Of a DNA stretch of 6,931 nucleotides, positions 1 to 6,496 are shown one piece after another. Made by a program: the position numbers and the translations under genes. Source of the stretch: Treponema sp. (GTDB taxonomy: Bacteria; Spirochaetota; Spirochaetia; Treponematales; Breznakiellaceae); assembly GCA_031281855.1 (NCBI GenBank), contig JAITEW010000320.1, positions 1 to 6,931 of the forward strand, read 5' to 3'. The notes below the pieces were generated by a model. The model did not search any database, was not told the DNA's origin, and saw only the letters and a program-made list of their open reading frames with translations. Within the stretch, counting starts at the first letter, position 1; the number at the start of each line of letters is the position of its first letter.

Positions 1-341
1 ATATTCTTATCCTTACCGATGAAGATCCCAGAGGCGAAAAACCCATGGACATTCTTGAGGAAATAGCCGGGGGAATCAAAGGCAGGAACAGGGAAAAGGA
101 TCTCTTCCTTATTCCCGACAGGCCGCAGGCAATCAAAAAAGCCTTTTCTCTGGCAAAACAGGGAGACCTGGTTCTGCTCCTGGGTAAAGGGCATGAAAAT
201 TCAATTATCTACGCAGATAAGGTCATGCCCTATGACGAAATTCGACAAGCGGAACAGAGTCTTGACGAGTTGGGCTATCCTCGGGGAACCAAACCGTATC
301 ATGACCCAACTCGGAATCCTGCCGGTTCCGCAACTCCTTGA
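1..341 (+). CDS. murE: UDP-N-acetylmuramyl-tripeptide synthetase MurE, C-terminal fragment (5' end outside window)
   Basis: The reading frame is open from base 3 and ends at TGA 339-341, so only about the last 112 residues of a roughly 500-residue enzyme are visible. MurE is a cytoplasmic ATP-dependent ligase that adds the third stem-peptide residue to UDP-MurNAc-L-Ala-D-Glu. Visible signatures are TDEDPRGE (bases 15-38), which aligns with the DNPR specificity loop of the C-terminal domain, then DRPQAIKKA (118-144) and the conserved GKGHE (183-197). The loop reads EDPR rather than DNPR; DNPR is the usual sign of meso-diaminopimelate use, while treponemes are known to use L-ornithine, so the substrate cannot be settled here. 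After LDELGY the protein continues about 20 residues (rich in Pro, Thr, Arg) past where MurE proteins normally end, and this tail lies antisense to a small ORF. No terminator follows on this strand. The family call is secure. Confidence 0.93.
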   Translation, partial: ILILTDEDPRGEKPMDILEEIAGGIKGRNREKDLFLIPDRPQAIKKAFSLAKQGDLVLLLGKGHENSIIYADKVMPYDEIRQAEQSLDELGYPRGTKPYHDPTRNPAGSATP

Positions 342-459
342 TCCTTTCATTAACCACTGAAAGGCAGGCGGCCTGGTCCTTCATGTCCTTAGCAATCTTT
401 TCAAGTTTGCTTACCGCAGCGTCCATTGACGCTATAGCTTCTAAAATACTCTGCTGCAT
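223..459 (-). CDS. Small coiled-coil hypothetical protein, convergent overlap with murE
   Basis: An unrecognised 78-residue ORF. It starts at ATG 459 after AAAGG (468-472), 8 bases upstream, which is an acceptable ribosome binding site. The first 46 residues (LEAIASMDAAVSKLEK..., ending near ELRNRQ) show hydrophobic residues at heptad-like spacing among many Lys, Glu and Asp, so a single amphipathic helix or short coiled coil is likely. There are no membrane segments. Residues 40-78 are encoded antisense to murE and look less protein-like (many Pro, Asp, Arg). It follows the DUF2804 gene in the same direction after 130 bases and could be the last gene of that unit. Function is unknown. The gene may be real with only its N-terminal half conserved, or spurious; the start signal and helix pattern favour a real gene. 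Confidence 0.5.
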   Translation of the reverse strand: MQQSILEAIASMDAAVSKLEKIAKDMKDQAACLSVVNERIKELRNRQDSELGHDTVWFPEDSPTRQDSVPLVEFRHRA

Positions 460-589
460 TTTTTTTACCTTTATTTAAAAAACTAAAACCCAGGGGCCGA
501 ATTTGCAACGACTATGCCTGATTTAGACAAAAAATAGTACAATAAATTGGACAATACCCATAAAAACCTCTCAAAACCCGGCTGATTTT
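460..589. other. AT-rich spacer between the DUF2804 gene and the small coiled-coil ORF
   Basis: The segment has no convincing gene. Read on the - strand it holds repeated GGTTTT words and a weak 6-bp AAAATC/GGTTTT hairpin just after the DUF2804 stop. No T-run follows that hairpin, so I do not call it a terminator. A TACTAT resembling a -10 box is present, but I found no matching -35 box. The downstream ORF may therefore be read through from the FecR/DUF2804 unit. Confidence 0.4.
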
Positions 590-1618
590 TTAAAACCTTG
601 TTTTCCGCCTTTCGGCGAAGCCCGTGATGTTCTGAAACTCGAATTCCGAACCATCGTCAAGAATAACCCTGCCCGAAAAAAAACCGCAGGCCTGGCGGCG
701 TTTCAGGGACTGGAACAGCATCTGGTGGCTTTCCGCCCGTTCCTGGTGGAGGGCGAAGATCATCTCCAGCCGGTTGTCGCTGCTGGTAAAACGCCAGGGC
801 TGGAACCAGTTTGAAGGGGATATGTGAAAACTGACCTGATCCAGCTTGTGAAGCTTTCCGTCCAGAAAAAAGGCGTTAGCTGTGCCCAGACTTGAATCGG
901 CGGAATCATAGCCTACGCTGAATCCTACCTGCTTCCCGCCGCTCTGGCCGCAGCCTGAAGCCCAGTAACGCAGGTCCGAAGGAGGCCGCACGCCCCGGGA
1001 CCAGTCGAAAATACCCCAGGAATTGCCCTGGGTAAAGATCAGTTCCTGGGTTCCGAATTGTATAACCCCTTCGGCGATGTACCAGGGGGACCGGCGGGTA
1101 CAGCGGAAAGCGTGTTTCCTTTCCCGCCAGGGCATGGAGGTCGCCAGGGATTCCGCCCCCTGAGGGGGGCTCAATACCAGTTCGCCTCTGAGGTTCCGGT
1201 GGTGGCCGAATTTGGGGATGTCCACCTTGATGATCCTGACCCCGCCTTCCATGGCCGCAAAGTTGAGAAAATACTTTTTATGCTGAAGCCGTATCGATCC
1301 GGTATCGCTGTTCCTGGGAAGTTCCAGCGTTCCGAGGGGGAAAGGAATACGGTACATCTGGGTGGAACGCTTTGTGTCCCTAAGGGATACTACGGACATG
1401 CCGATATAACCCAAAAACCCGTCGTCCAGAATTTCCAGGATAATAAGGTGTGAAGGGGATATGAGAATGTACCGGTCCGACTCGCAGACAAAACGCCTGG
1501 GCGCGCTGATAAAGGCGGGATCGTAGATGAAACAGGAATTTCTGGACCAGCCAAAATTTACCGGCAGCCCCAGTTCATCAAGCACCGGGACCAGGGAGCT
1601 TATTTCTTTTTGCGCCAT
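590..1618 (-). CDS. DUF2804 family protein
   Basis: 342 residues, start ATG 1618 preceded by AGGA (1622-1625) with 5 bases of spacing. The AGGA overlaps the TAG stop of the upstream FecR-domain gene, so the two are probably translationally coupled. Family marks of DUF2804 are GW near residue 23, the Trp-rich GIFDWSRGVRPPSDLRYW (202-219), NAFFLDGKLHKLDQVSF (248-264), PWRF (274-277), SSDNRLEMIF (279-288) and the closing GFFSGRVILDDG...ITGFAE (312-336). DUF2804 has no established biochemical role. The regular beta-like pattern suggests an all-beta fold; a lipid- or ligand-binding role is only a guess. No signal peptide or membrane segment is visible, so the protein is predicted cytoplasmic. One deviation is TAN at 246-248, where I recall family members usually having TEN. 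Family assignment rests on remembered motifs. Confidence 0.82.
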   Translation of the reverse strand: MAQKEISSLVPVLDELGLPVNFGWSRNSCFIYDPAFISAPRRFVCESDRYILISPSHLIILEILDDGFLGYIGMSVVSLRDTKRSTQMYRIPFPLGTLELPRNSDTGSIRLQHKKYFLNFAAMEGGVRIIKVDIPKFGHHRNLRGELVLSPPQGAESLATSMPWRERKHAFRCTRRSPWYIAEGVIQFGTQELIFTQGNSWGIFDWSRGVRPPSDLRYWASGCGQSGGKQVGFSVGYDSADSSLGTANAFFLDGKLHKLDQVSFHISPSNWFQPWRFTSSDNRLEMIFALHQERAESHQMLFQSLKRRQACGFFSGRVILDDGSEFEFQNITGFAERRKTRF

Positions 1619-1623
1619 AAGTC

Positions 1624-2673
1624 CTACTCCGGGACAGCGGGATTATACAGGATCCCTGCGAGTATGGAAAACAGCCCTATACCCAGGGGAACATAGGCTG
1701 TGTAATGTATGCGCCGTACCAGGGCGTCTTCGGCGCCGCCTGGCCGGGCAAAGGCTATGCCTTGGGCCGCAACGCCGGCTGCTGTAAGGGAAAGCCCTGC
1801 CGTAAGGAGGGCGGTTTTTCTCCGCATGGCTTTCCGGGCCGTTTCTTTCTGCAAAGCGGCGTCCGGCACTTTCTCCTGAACCGGGATATCCTGGACCGCT
1901 ATTTCCCGGAGAGGGCTGTCCTGCAAAACGCCGGGCAGTTCCGTATCGGGCCTTGCCAACGGGGAAAGACCCTCAAAATTATGCGTACTCCAGAAAAGGA
2001 GGATGTCTTTTTCCAGAGCCCTTCGTTCGGCATACACCAAAGGGGGGTTCAATTCCATCAAAACCGTTTCACGTTCCTCAAGGTTCACCGCCTGCGCCGG
2101 GGCGCCATTGGGAATAAAGGGGAAAACTTCGGCCCTGCCCCGGAAACTGTACACCTTTAGCACCGGCCTGCCGGCATCACCCCTTCCCGAACGGGGGACG
2201 GCATAGTCCGCCCCCAGATCCCCTTCGGGCATCCTTACGGAACTGGTCCCGGCGCGGATTACCGAGGTTTTGCTCCCTTCGCCGTTTCCGCTTACCAGCC
2301 TGATCCTGCCGTAAAGAAGGGCGACATCGGTAAAGCGGCCGCTTTCGTCAAAGCCGTTGTAAACTAAAGAGGTGTTCTCTGAAATTTTTAACACCGTCCC
2401 GGAAGGGATAAGCTGGATCTCCAGGAACGTTCCGGTTCCGGTCTGTATCATGTCGGACCGGTTCAGGGCTATGCCCCCGTAGCCCAGTGAAGAGGCGTCT
2501 ATGAAGCTCCGCTCTCCGTTGACCGTAAGGGCAAAGTCCGCGCCCTGGGCGTAGTACAATCTGGCCTGCTGGTTCTGCGCCCAAAGGGGCAGGGAAAGGG
2601 CGAAAAAGCCCAGAATAGCGAGAATCCCCGGCAGCCTCCGGGACCCGCAGTATTTGCCGTATATGCTTTGCAT
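1624..2673 (-). CDS. FecR-domain protein with signal peptide and two C-terminal membrane segments
   Basis: 349 residues, start ATG 2673 with AAGGA about 9 bases upstream. The N-terminus has Arg12-Arg13, a hydrophobic core (14-31) and a likely signal peptidase I site after LWA (30-32); there is no lipobox Cys. Residues about 38-135 resemble a FecR domain: LYYAQGADFALTVNG, then SDMIQTGTGTFLEIQL and SGTVLKISENTSLVYNG, then LLYGRIRLVSG. A proline-rich linker (about 230-280) follows, then two hydrophobic segments at about 287-309 and 325-343 separated by a short charged loop. The protein is probably exported and anchored by its C-terminus. Classical FecR is an anti-sigma regulator of iron uptake, but no sigma factor or TonB receptor gene is nearby, and spirochaetal FecR-domain proteins are often stand-alone envelope proteins, so an iron role is not claimed. 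It heads the unit containing DUF2804 and has its own promoter. Confidence 0.78.
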   Translation of the reverse strand: MQSIYGKYCGSRRLPGILAILGFFALSLPLWAQNQQARLYYAQGADFALTVNGERSFIDASSLGYGGIALNRSDMIQTGTGTFLEIQLIPSGTVLKISENTSLVYNGFDESGRFTDVALLYGRIRLVSGNGEGSKTSVIRAGTSSVRMPEGDLGADYAVPRSGRGDAGRPVLKVYSFRGRAEVFPFIPNGAPAQAVNLEERETVLMELNPPLVYAERRALEKDILLFWSTHNFEGLSPLARPDTELPGVLQDSPLREIAVQDIPVQEKVPDAALQKETARKAMRRKTALLTAGLSLTAAGVAAQGIAFARPGGAEDALVRRIHYTAYVPLGIGLFSILAGILYNPAVPE

Positions 2674-2683
2674 CCTACTTTCC

Positions 2684-2711
2684 TTAATATGATACTCAAT
2701 ATTACTATACT
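2684..2711 (+). promoter_or_regulatory. Sigma70-type promoter for murD
   Basis: TTAATA (-35-like, 2684-2689, four of six consensus bases) lies 16 bases before TATACT (-10, 2706-2711, five of six). The predicted start of transcription is near 2718, which is downstream of the ATG at 2712 and therefore supports the murD start at 2760. Five bases of the -10 box are shared with the leftward promoter. Confidence 0.55.
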
Positions 2712-2732
2712 ATGAAGCAATCCAAGGGACAA
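2704..2732 (-). promoter_or_regulatory. Sigma70-type promoter for the FecR-domain/DUF2804 unit
   Basis: On the - strand, TTGTCC (-35, 2727-2732) is separated by exactly 17 bases from TATAGT (-10, 2704-2709). Transcription would start near 2697, leaving a leader of about 24 nt that contains the AAGGA ribosome binding site. Its -10 box overlaps that of the opposite murD promoter. Confidence 0.62.
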
Positions 2733-2735
2733 GGT

Positions 2736-2753
2736 TTAGGAAGATTAGGAAGA
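2736..2753 (+). repeat. Tandem 9-bp repeat in the murD leader, duplicating a Shine-Dalgarno-like core
   Basis: TTAGGAAGA occurs twice in direct succession (2736-2744 and 2745-2753) just before the murD start. Each copy carries AGGA. The second copy, continued by GAGG (2754-2757), makes the purine-rich run AGGAAGAGAGG (2747-2757) that fits as the ribosome binding site for ATG 2760. Confidence 0.7.
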
Positions 2754-2759
2754 GAGGAT

Positions 2760-4208
2760 ATGAAAAAAGAGCAATTCGCAGGGATGAAAGTTCTGATTAT
2801 GGGGCTGGGACTCAACGGCGGCGGCCTGGAGTCCGCCCGTTACCTTGCCCTCAAGGGGGCGGACCTAAGCGTCACCGACCTCAGGGATGAAAAAACCCTG
2901 GCCCCTTCTATCGAAAAGCTTGAGGCAGGGCTCGGCGGCATTCCTGTCCGCTGGATCCTGGGCCGCCATGAGGTTTCTGATTTTGAAAAAGCCGACATGG
3001 TGATCAAGAACCCCGGGGTTCACCCGGACTCTCCTTACCTCAAAGCCGCAAGGCGCATAGAAACGGACATCTCCCTGTTCCTGGCCGCCTCTCCGGGGCG
3101 GCTCACGGCGGTTACCGGTTCCAAGGGAAAATCGTCCACAGCTTCAGCCCTCTATTGGACGCTGAACAAAGCCCGCGAAGAAGGGCTCCTTACCGGCAAA
3201 GCCCGGCTTGGGGGGAACATCACGGTTTCGCCTTTAACGTTTCTGGATGAACTTGAACCCTGCGATGATGTAGTCCTGGAACTCTCAAGCTGGCAGCTCG
3301 GGGATCTCAAGGGCCGCCTGAAGGAAGACGGGAGCGCCCTGCTCAAGCCCCGGGCGGCGGTACTCACTGCCATCATGCCTGATCACCTGGACCGTTACGG
3401 GACTATGGAAGCCTATGTGGCTGATAAGCGCATTATATACCAGAACCAGGACGGCGGCGATGTTACTGTCGCCGGAGACGACAGTTGGGGCAGGAGCTTT
3501 CACCGGGAAAGCAGGGGTCGCCCTCTGGTGTACGCCGAAGCGCCTCTGGCGGAAAACGTTCCGGGAGGCTGGCTCGCCAACAAGGACGGCCCCGCTATGG
3601 CGCGGCTCCGGGACATTCAGGGCAAAAACAGCGGAACAGGCGCAGTTGTCGAAGCGGTTCCTTCCCAGCCCCTGGTACCCGGTTATCACCAGAAGAAGAA
3701 CCTTCTCGCAGCGGCGCTGGCCCTGCTGGACCTGGGGCTCCCTGCGGAGTTTGTCCGAAAGAGCCTTGGAACATTCCCGGGCATAGAACACAGGCTGGAA
3801 TTTTTCCACGAATCCAAGGGCGTCAAATGGTACAACGACAGCGCCGCGACTATCCCCGAAGCCGCCGCAGCGGCTGTCGCCGCCTTCCCCTCCCCTCCGG
3901 TGCTGGTCGCCGGCGGGACCGACAAGAACCTGGACTTTAGCCCTCTGGTCAAAGCCGCGGCGGGAACAAAGGCGGTAATTCTCCTGGCCGGCACGGGGAG
4001 CGAAAAGCTGCGGCGCCTTATGGACGCGGCGGGAATACAGTACCAGGGTCCCTTTGACTCCGCAACAGCAGCAGCCTCCGCAGCCGCCGGCGCCGCTTCG
4101 CCTGGAGACACAGTAGTTTTCTCCCCAGGCTGTACCAGCTTCGGTATGTTCCTCAACGAGTTTGACCGGGGCTGCAAGTGGAAAGAAGGGGTCAGGAAAC
4201 TGGGGTAA
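2760..4208 (+). CDS. murD: UDP-N-acetylmuramoyl-L-alanine--D-glutamate ligase MurD
   Basis: 482 residues from ATG 2760. MurD is the cytoplasmic ligase that uses ATP to join D-glutamate to UDP-MurNAc-L-Ala, the step before MurE. The N-terminal UDP-binding domain has a Gly-rich loop MGLGLNGGG and NPGVHPDSP. The central ATPase domain has the P-loop GSKGKS (120-125), LELSSWQL (173-180, typical of MurD), and DHLDRY (208-213) followed by Lys223, which aligns with the carbamylated Lys198 of the E. coli enzyme. The C-terminal domain has YNDSAAT (358-364), AGGTDKNLDF and SPGCTSFGMF. The Lys usual in NDSKAT is Ala362 here. The ATG at 2712, 16 codons earlier, lacks a ribosome binding site and precedes the predicted transcription start, so 2760 is preferred. 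Its stop faces that of glnN, 77 bases away. Length and motifs fit an intact enzyme. Confidence 0.93.
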   Translation: MKKEQFAGMKVLIMGLGLNGGGLESARYLALKGADLSVTDLRDEKTLAPSIEKLEAGLGGIPVRWILGRHEVSDFEKADMVIKNPGVHPDSPYLKAARRIETDISLFLAASPGRLTAVTGSKGKSSTASALYWTLNKAREEGLLTGKARLGGNITVSPLTFLDELEPCDDVVLELSSWQLGDLKGRLKEDGSALLKPRAAVLTAIMPDHLDRYGTMEAYVADKRIIYQNQDGGDVTVAGDDSWGRSFHRESRGRPLVYAEAPLAENVPGGWLANKDGPAMARLRDIQGKNSGTGAVVEAVPSQPLVPGYHQKKNLLAAALALLDLGLPAEFVRKSLGTFPGIEHRLEFFHESKGVKWYNDSAATIPEAAAAAVAAFPSPPVLVAGGTDKNLDFSPLVKAAAGTKAVILLAGTGSEKLRRLMDAAGIQYQGPFDSATAAASAAAGAASPGDTVVFSPGCTSFGMFLNEFDRGCKWKEGVRKLG

Positions 4209-4221
4209 ATCCAGGGTACGC

Positions 4222-4252
4222 AAAAAGCCGCAGAAGCAGGCGCTCCTGCGGC
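4222..4252 (-). terminator. Intrinsic terminator of glnN
   Basis: Read on the - strand, GCCGCAG (4246-4252) pairs perfectly with CTGCGGC (4227-4233) across a 12-base loop and is followed directly by TTTTT (4222-4226). It lies 34 bases past the glnN stop and 14 bases past the murD stop. An alternative tighter hairpin, GCAGG/CCTGC with a 4-base loop, lies within it. On the + strand no T-run follows immediately, so it fits glnN better than murD. Confidence 0.72.
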
Positions 4253-4285
4253 GTATAGAAGTTTTGGAACAAGTTCCCTTATCAA

Positions 4286-6451
4286 CTACAGCTTAAACAG
4301 CAGTTCCTCAAATCCCGGGAAGGGCCAGGCTTCCTTGGAAACCAGCTTTTCCAGCGCGTCGCTTTTGGAACGGACCGAGTCCATAGCGGGACGGACTTTC
4401 TCGAAGTAAGCCTTGGCCTGGGCAAAAGCTTCTTCGATATCCTGGGCTTCGCCGAGGGCGGTTTCAAGCTTAGCCGTTTCCTCGTACAGATCGTTGGAGA
4501 TTTCGGCGATCTTTTTGGCCCGCTTTTCCTGAGGGGCGCTCACTGCGTGGATAGCCGCAAGGGCGCTGGCGTCCCGGGCAAGCTCCGCGGCGTAGGCGCT
4601 CACTGCAGGGAAGATCTGGCGGCGCGCCATCTCGATGACAACACCGGCTTCGATATTGATCTGCTTGGAGTATTTTTCCAGGTAGATGTGGTAGCGGCTT
4701 TCAAGCTCTTCCTTGGTCAGGACCTTGTGGTTTTCGAAGAGAGAGACAGTCTCGCTCCGGGCCAAAACCGTCAGGGCGTCCACGGCGTTCTTGATGTTAG
4801 GGAGGCCCCGGCGTTCCGCTTCCCGCACCCATTCATCGGTGTAGCCGTTGCCGTTGAACACCACTTTCCGGTGTTTGGAATAGGATTCCTTGATAATAGC
4901 CTGAATAGTCTCGTTGACTTTGGAAGCTCCGCCTCCTTTGGAATGGGATTCCAATTTATCGGCGAACTCGGAGAGCACCTGGGCTACTACCACGTTGAGG
5001 TACGTGTTAGGCGCAGCGATGGACTGGGAAGAACCAACCATGCGGAATTCGAATTTGTTTCCTGTAAAGGCAAAGGGGCTGGTACGGTTCCGGTCGGAAA
5101 CGTCCTTGGGCAACGCAGGAAGGCTGGTAACGCCGATTTTGATCTGTTCGCCCATTGCCGACTTGCCTGCGGCTTTGCCTTCAGCGATGTTATCCAGAAT
5201 TTCCGTAAGCGGCCCGCCGAAAAAGATGGACACGATAGCCGGGGGAGCCTCGTTGGCGCCCAGGCGGTGATCGTTGGCGCTTGTGGCTACCGAGGAGCGG
5301 AGCAGCAAGGCGTACCGGTCCACCGCTTCAACCACCGCGGCGGCGAACAGGAGGAAACGCGCGTTGGATTCGGGATTTTCGCCGGGATCAAAGAGGTTGA
5401 TCCCGTCGTCAGTGGCCATGGACCAGTTGTTGTGTTTGCCGTTGCCGTTGACCCCTGCGAAGGGCTTTTCGTGGAGCAGGCACTCAAGGCCGTGGCGGCG
5501 GGCCACATTTTTGAGAGTCTCCATGACAAACTGGTTGGAGTCCACAGCGGCGGTACTGTTGGCGTAAATCGGGGCGATCTCAAACTGGTTAGGAGCCACT
5601 TCGTTGTGCTGGGTCTTGGCAGGAATGCCGACTTTCCACAGCTCGTAGTTGAGCTCCCTCATGAAAGCCGCGACTTTTTCCTTAATAGCCCCGAAGTAGT
5701 GATCTTCCATCTCCTGCCCCTTTGCGGGCAAGGCGCCGAAAACCGTGCGGCCTGTAAGGAGCAGGTCGGAACGCTTGTCAAAATATTCCTTTGAAACCAG
5801 GAAGTATTCCTGCTCAGGCCCCACAGTAGTATAGACCCGCTTGGTAGTAGTGTTCCCAAGGGCCTTGAGGATCCTGACAGCCTGTTTGGAAAGGGCGTCG
5901 ATAGATTTGAGGAGAGGAACCTTTTCGTCCAGGGCCTGTCCGTAATAGCTGATAAAAGCCGTAGGGATGCAAAGGGTGGTTCCAGTAGGATCGGTTTTAA
6001 GGAACGCCGGACTGGTCACGTCCCAGGCAGTGTAGCCCCGGGCCTCGAAAGTCGCCCTGAGGCCCCCTGAAGGGAAGCTCGACGCATCGGGCTCGCCTTT
6101 GATGAGCTCCTTGCCCGAAAACTCCATGATCACCTTGCCGTCCCCTGTAGGGGCGATAAAGGAATCGTGCTTCTCCGCTGTAAGCCCCGTAAGAGGCTGG
6201 AACAGGTGGGTATAGTGGGAAGCGCCTTTGGCAATAGCCCAATCCCGCATAGTTGCGGCAACCACTTCCGCCACTTCCAGGGTCAGCTCTTTTTCCCCAT
6301 TCTGGACCGCCACAATTTCCTTGTAAATGTTCTTGGGCAAAAGCTCCCGCATTACAGCGTTGGAAAAACAATTGGAACCGTAAATCTCGGCCACAGGGGT
6401 TTCGACAAAATCAATCCGCCCGCAGCAGCCTTTTTCTGAACAACAACTCAT
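4286..6451 (-). CDS. glnN: Type III glutamine synthetase GlnN
   Basis: 721 residues from ATG 6451, the usual size for GSIII (about 700-730). The enzyme makes glutamine from glutamate, ammonia and ATP in the cytoplasm. GSIII motifs in order are GPEQEYFLV (211-219), HNEVAPNQFEIAP (282-294), GNGKHNNWSM (337-346), NDHRLGANEAPPAI (393-406), NRTSPFAFTGNKFEFRMVGS (about 455-475) and a helix-rich C-terminal part. The ATP, glutamate and metal-binding signatures appear intact. Start choice: GGAGG (6457-6461) sits 5 bases before ATG 6451, whereas the in-frame TTG at 6463 overlaps this ribosome binding site. The N-terminus is unusual in carrying CCSEKGCC (residues 3-10). A consensus sigma54 promoter lies upstream and an intrinsic terminator downstream, so the gene is probably a single transcription unit induced by nitrogen limitation. 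GSIII is typical of Bacteroides, cyanobacteria and some anaerobes. Confidence 0.96.
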   Translation of the reverse strand: MSCCSEKGCCGRIDFVETPVAEIYGSNCFSNAVMRELLPKNIYKEIVAVQNGEKELTLEVAEVVAATMRDWAIAKGASHYTHLFQPLTGLTAEKHDSFIAPTGDGKVIMEFSGKELIKGEPDASSFPSGGLRATFEARGYTAWDVTSPAFLKTDPTGTTLCIPTAFISYYGQALDEKVPLLKSIDALSKQAVRILKALGNTTTKRVYTTVGPEQEYFLVSKEYFDKRSDLLLTGRTVFGALPAKGQEMEDHYFGAIKEKVAAFMRELNYELWKVGIPAKTQHNEVAPNQFEIAPIYANSTAAVDSNQFVMETLKNVARRHGLECLLHEKPFAGVNGNGKHNNWSMATDDGINLFDPGENPESNARFLLFAAAVVEAVDRYALLLRSSVATSANDHRLGANEAPPAIVSIFFGGPLTEILDNIAEGKAAGKSAMGEQIKIGVTSLPALPKDVSDRNRTSPFAFTGNKFEFRMVGSSQSIAAPNTYLNVVVAQVLSEFADKLESHSKGGGASKVNETIQAIIKESYSKHRKVVFNGNGYTDEWVREAERRGLPNIKNAVDALTVLARSETVSLFENHKVLTKEELESRYHIYLEKYSKQINIEAGVVIEMARRQIFPAVSAYAAELARDASALAAIHAVSAPQEKRAKKIAEISNDLYEETAKLETALGEAQDIEEAFAQAKAYFEKVRPAMDSVRSKSDALEKLVSKEAWPFPGFEELLFKL

Positions 6452-6456
6452 AACAT

Positions 6457-6461
6457 CCTCC
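6457..6461 (-). promoter_or_regulatory. Ribosome binding site of glnN (decides the start)
   Basis: GGAGG on the - strand, 5 bases before ATG 6451. It is the strongest Shine-Dalgarno sequence in the window and shows that translation begins at 6451, not at the upstream TTG 6463. Confidence 0.85.
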
Positions 6462-6496
6462 AATATAATAGAATAAATATACCTCTAATTATATTT

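Noticed and set aside
523..561. 12-codon hydrophobic mini-ORF on the - strand (MGIVQFIVLFFV) with GAGAGG upstream
   Set aside because: Too short to support from sequence alone; an AT-rich spacer easily yields such a frame.
1155..1170. GCCCCC/GGGGGC hairpin with a 4-base loop inside the DUF2804 gene
   Set aside because: No T-run follows on either strand and it encodes ordinary residues (SPPQGA), so it is not called a terminator.
2712..2759. Upstream in-frame ATG for murD, adding 16 residues
   Set aside because: No ribosome binding site precedes it, it overlaps the end of the predicted -10 box, and it lies before the likely transcription start. ATG 2760 has a purine-rich site just upstream.
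3285..4223. Long - strand ORF of 312 codons opposite murD
   Set aside because: It is a shadow of the conserved murD frame with low-complexity Cys/Gly-rich translation and no ribosome binding site evidence.
4547..5794. Long + strand ORF of 415 codons opposite glnN
   Set aside because: It lies entirely antisense to the conserved GSIII coding sequence and its translation shows no family motifs. GC-rich third positions of glnN explain the open frame.
6452..6463. In-frame TTG start for glnN, adding 4 residues
   Set aside because: The TTG overlaps the GGAGG that serves ATG 6451 and has no ribosome binding site of its own.
6488..6493. TATAAT on the - strand as a sigma70 -10 box for glnN
   Set aside because: The hexamer is perfect, but the -35 position (TTCCTG) matches poorly and it falls at the start region of the far better sigma54 promoter. 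It could be a weak second promoter.
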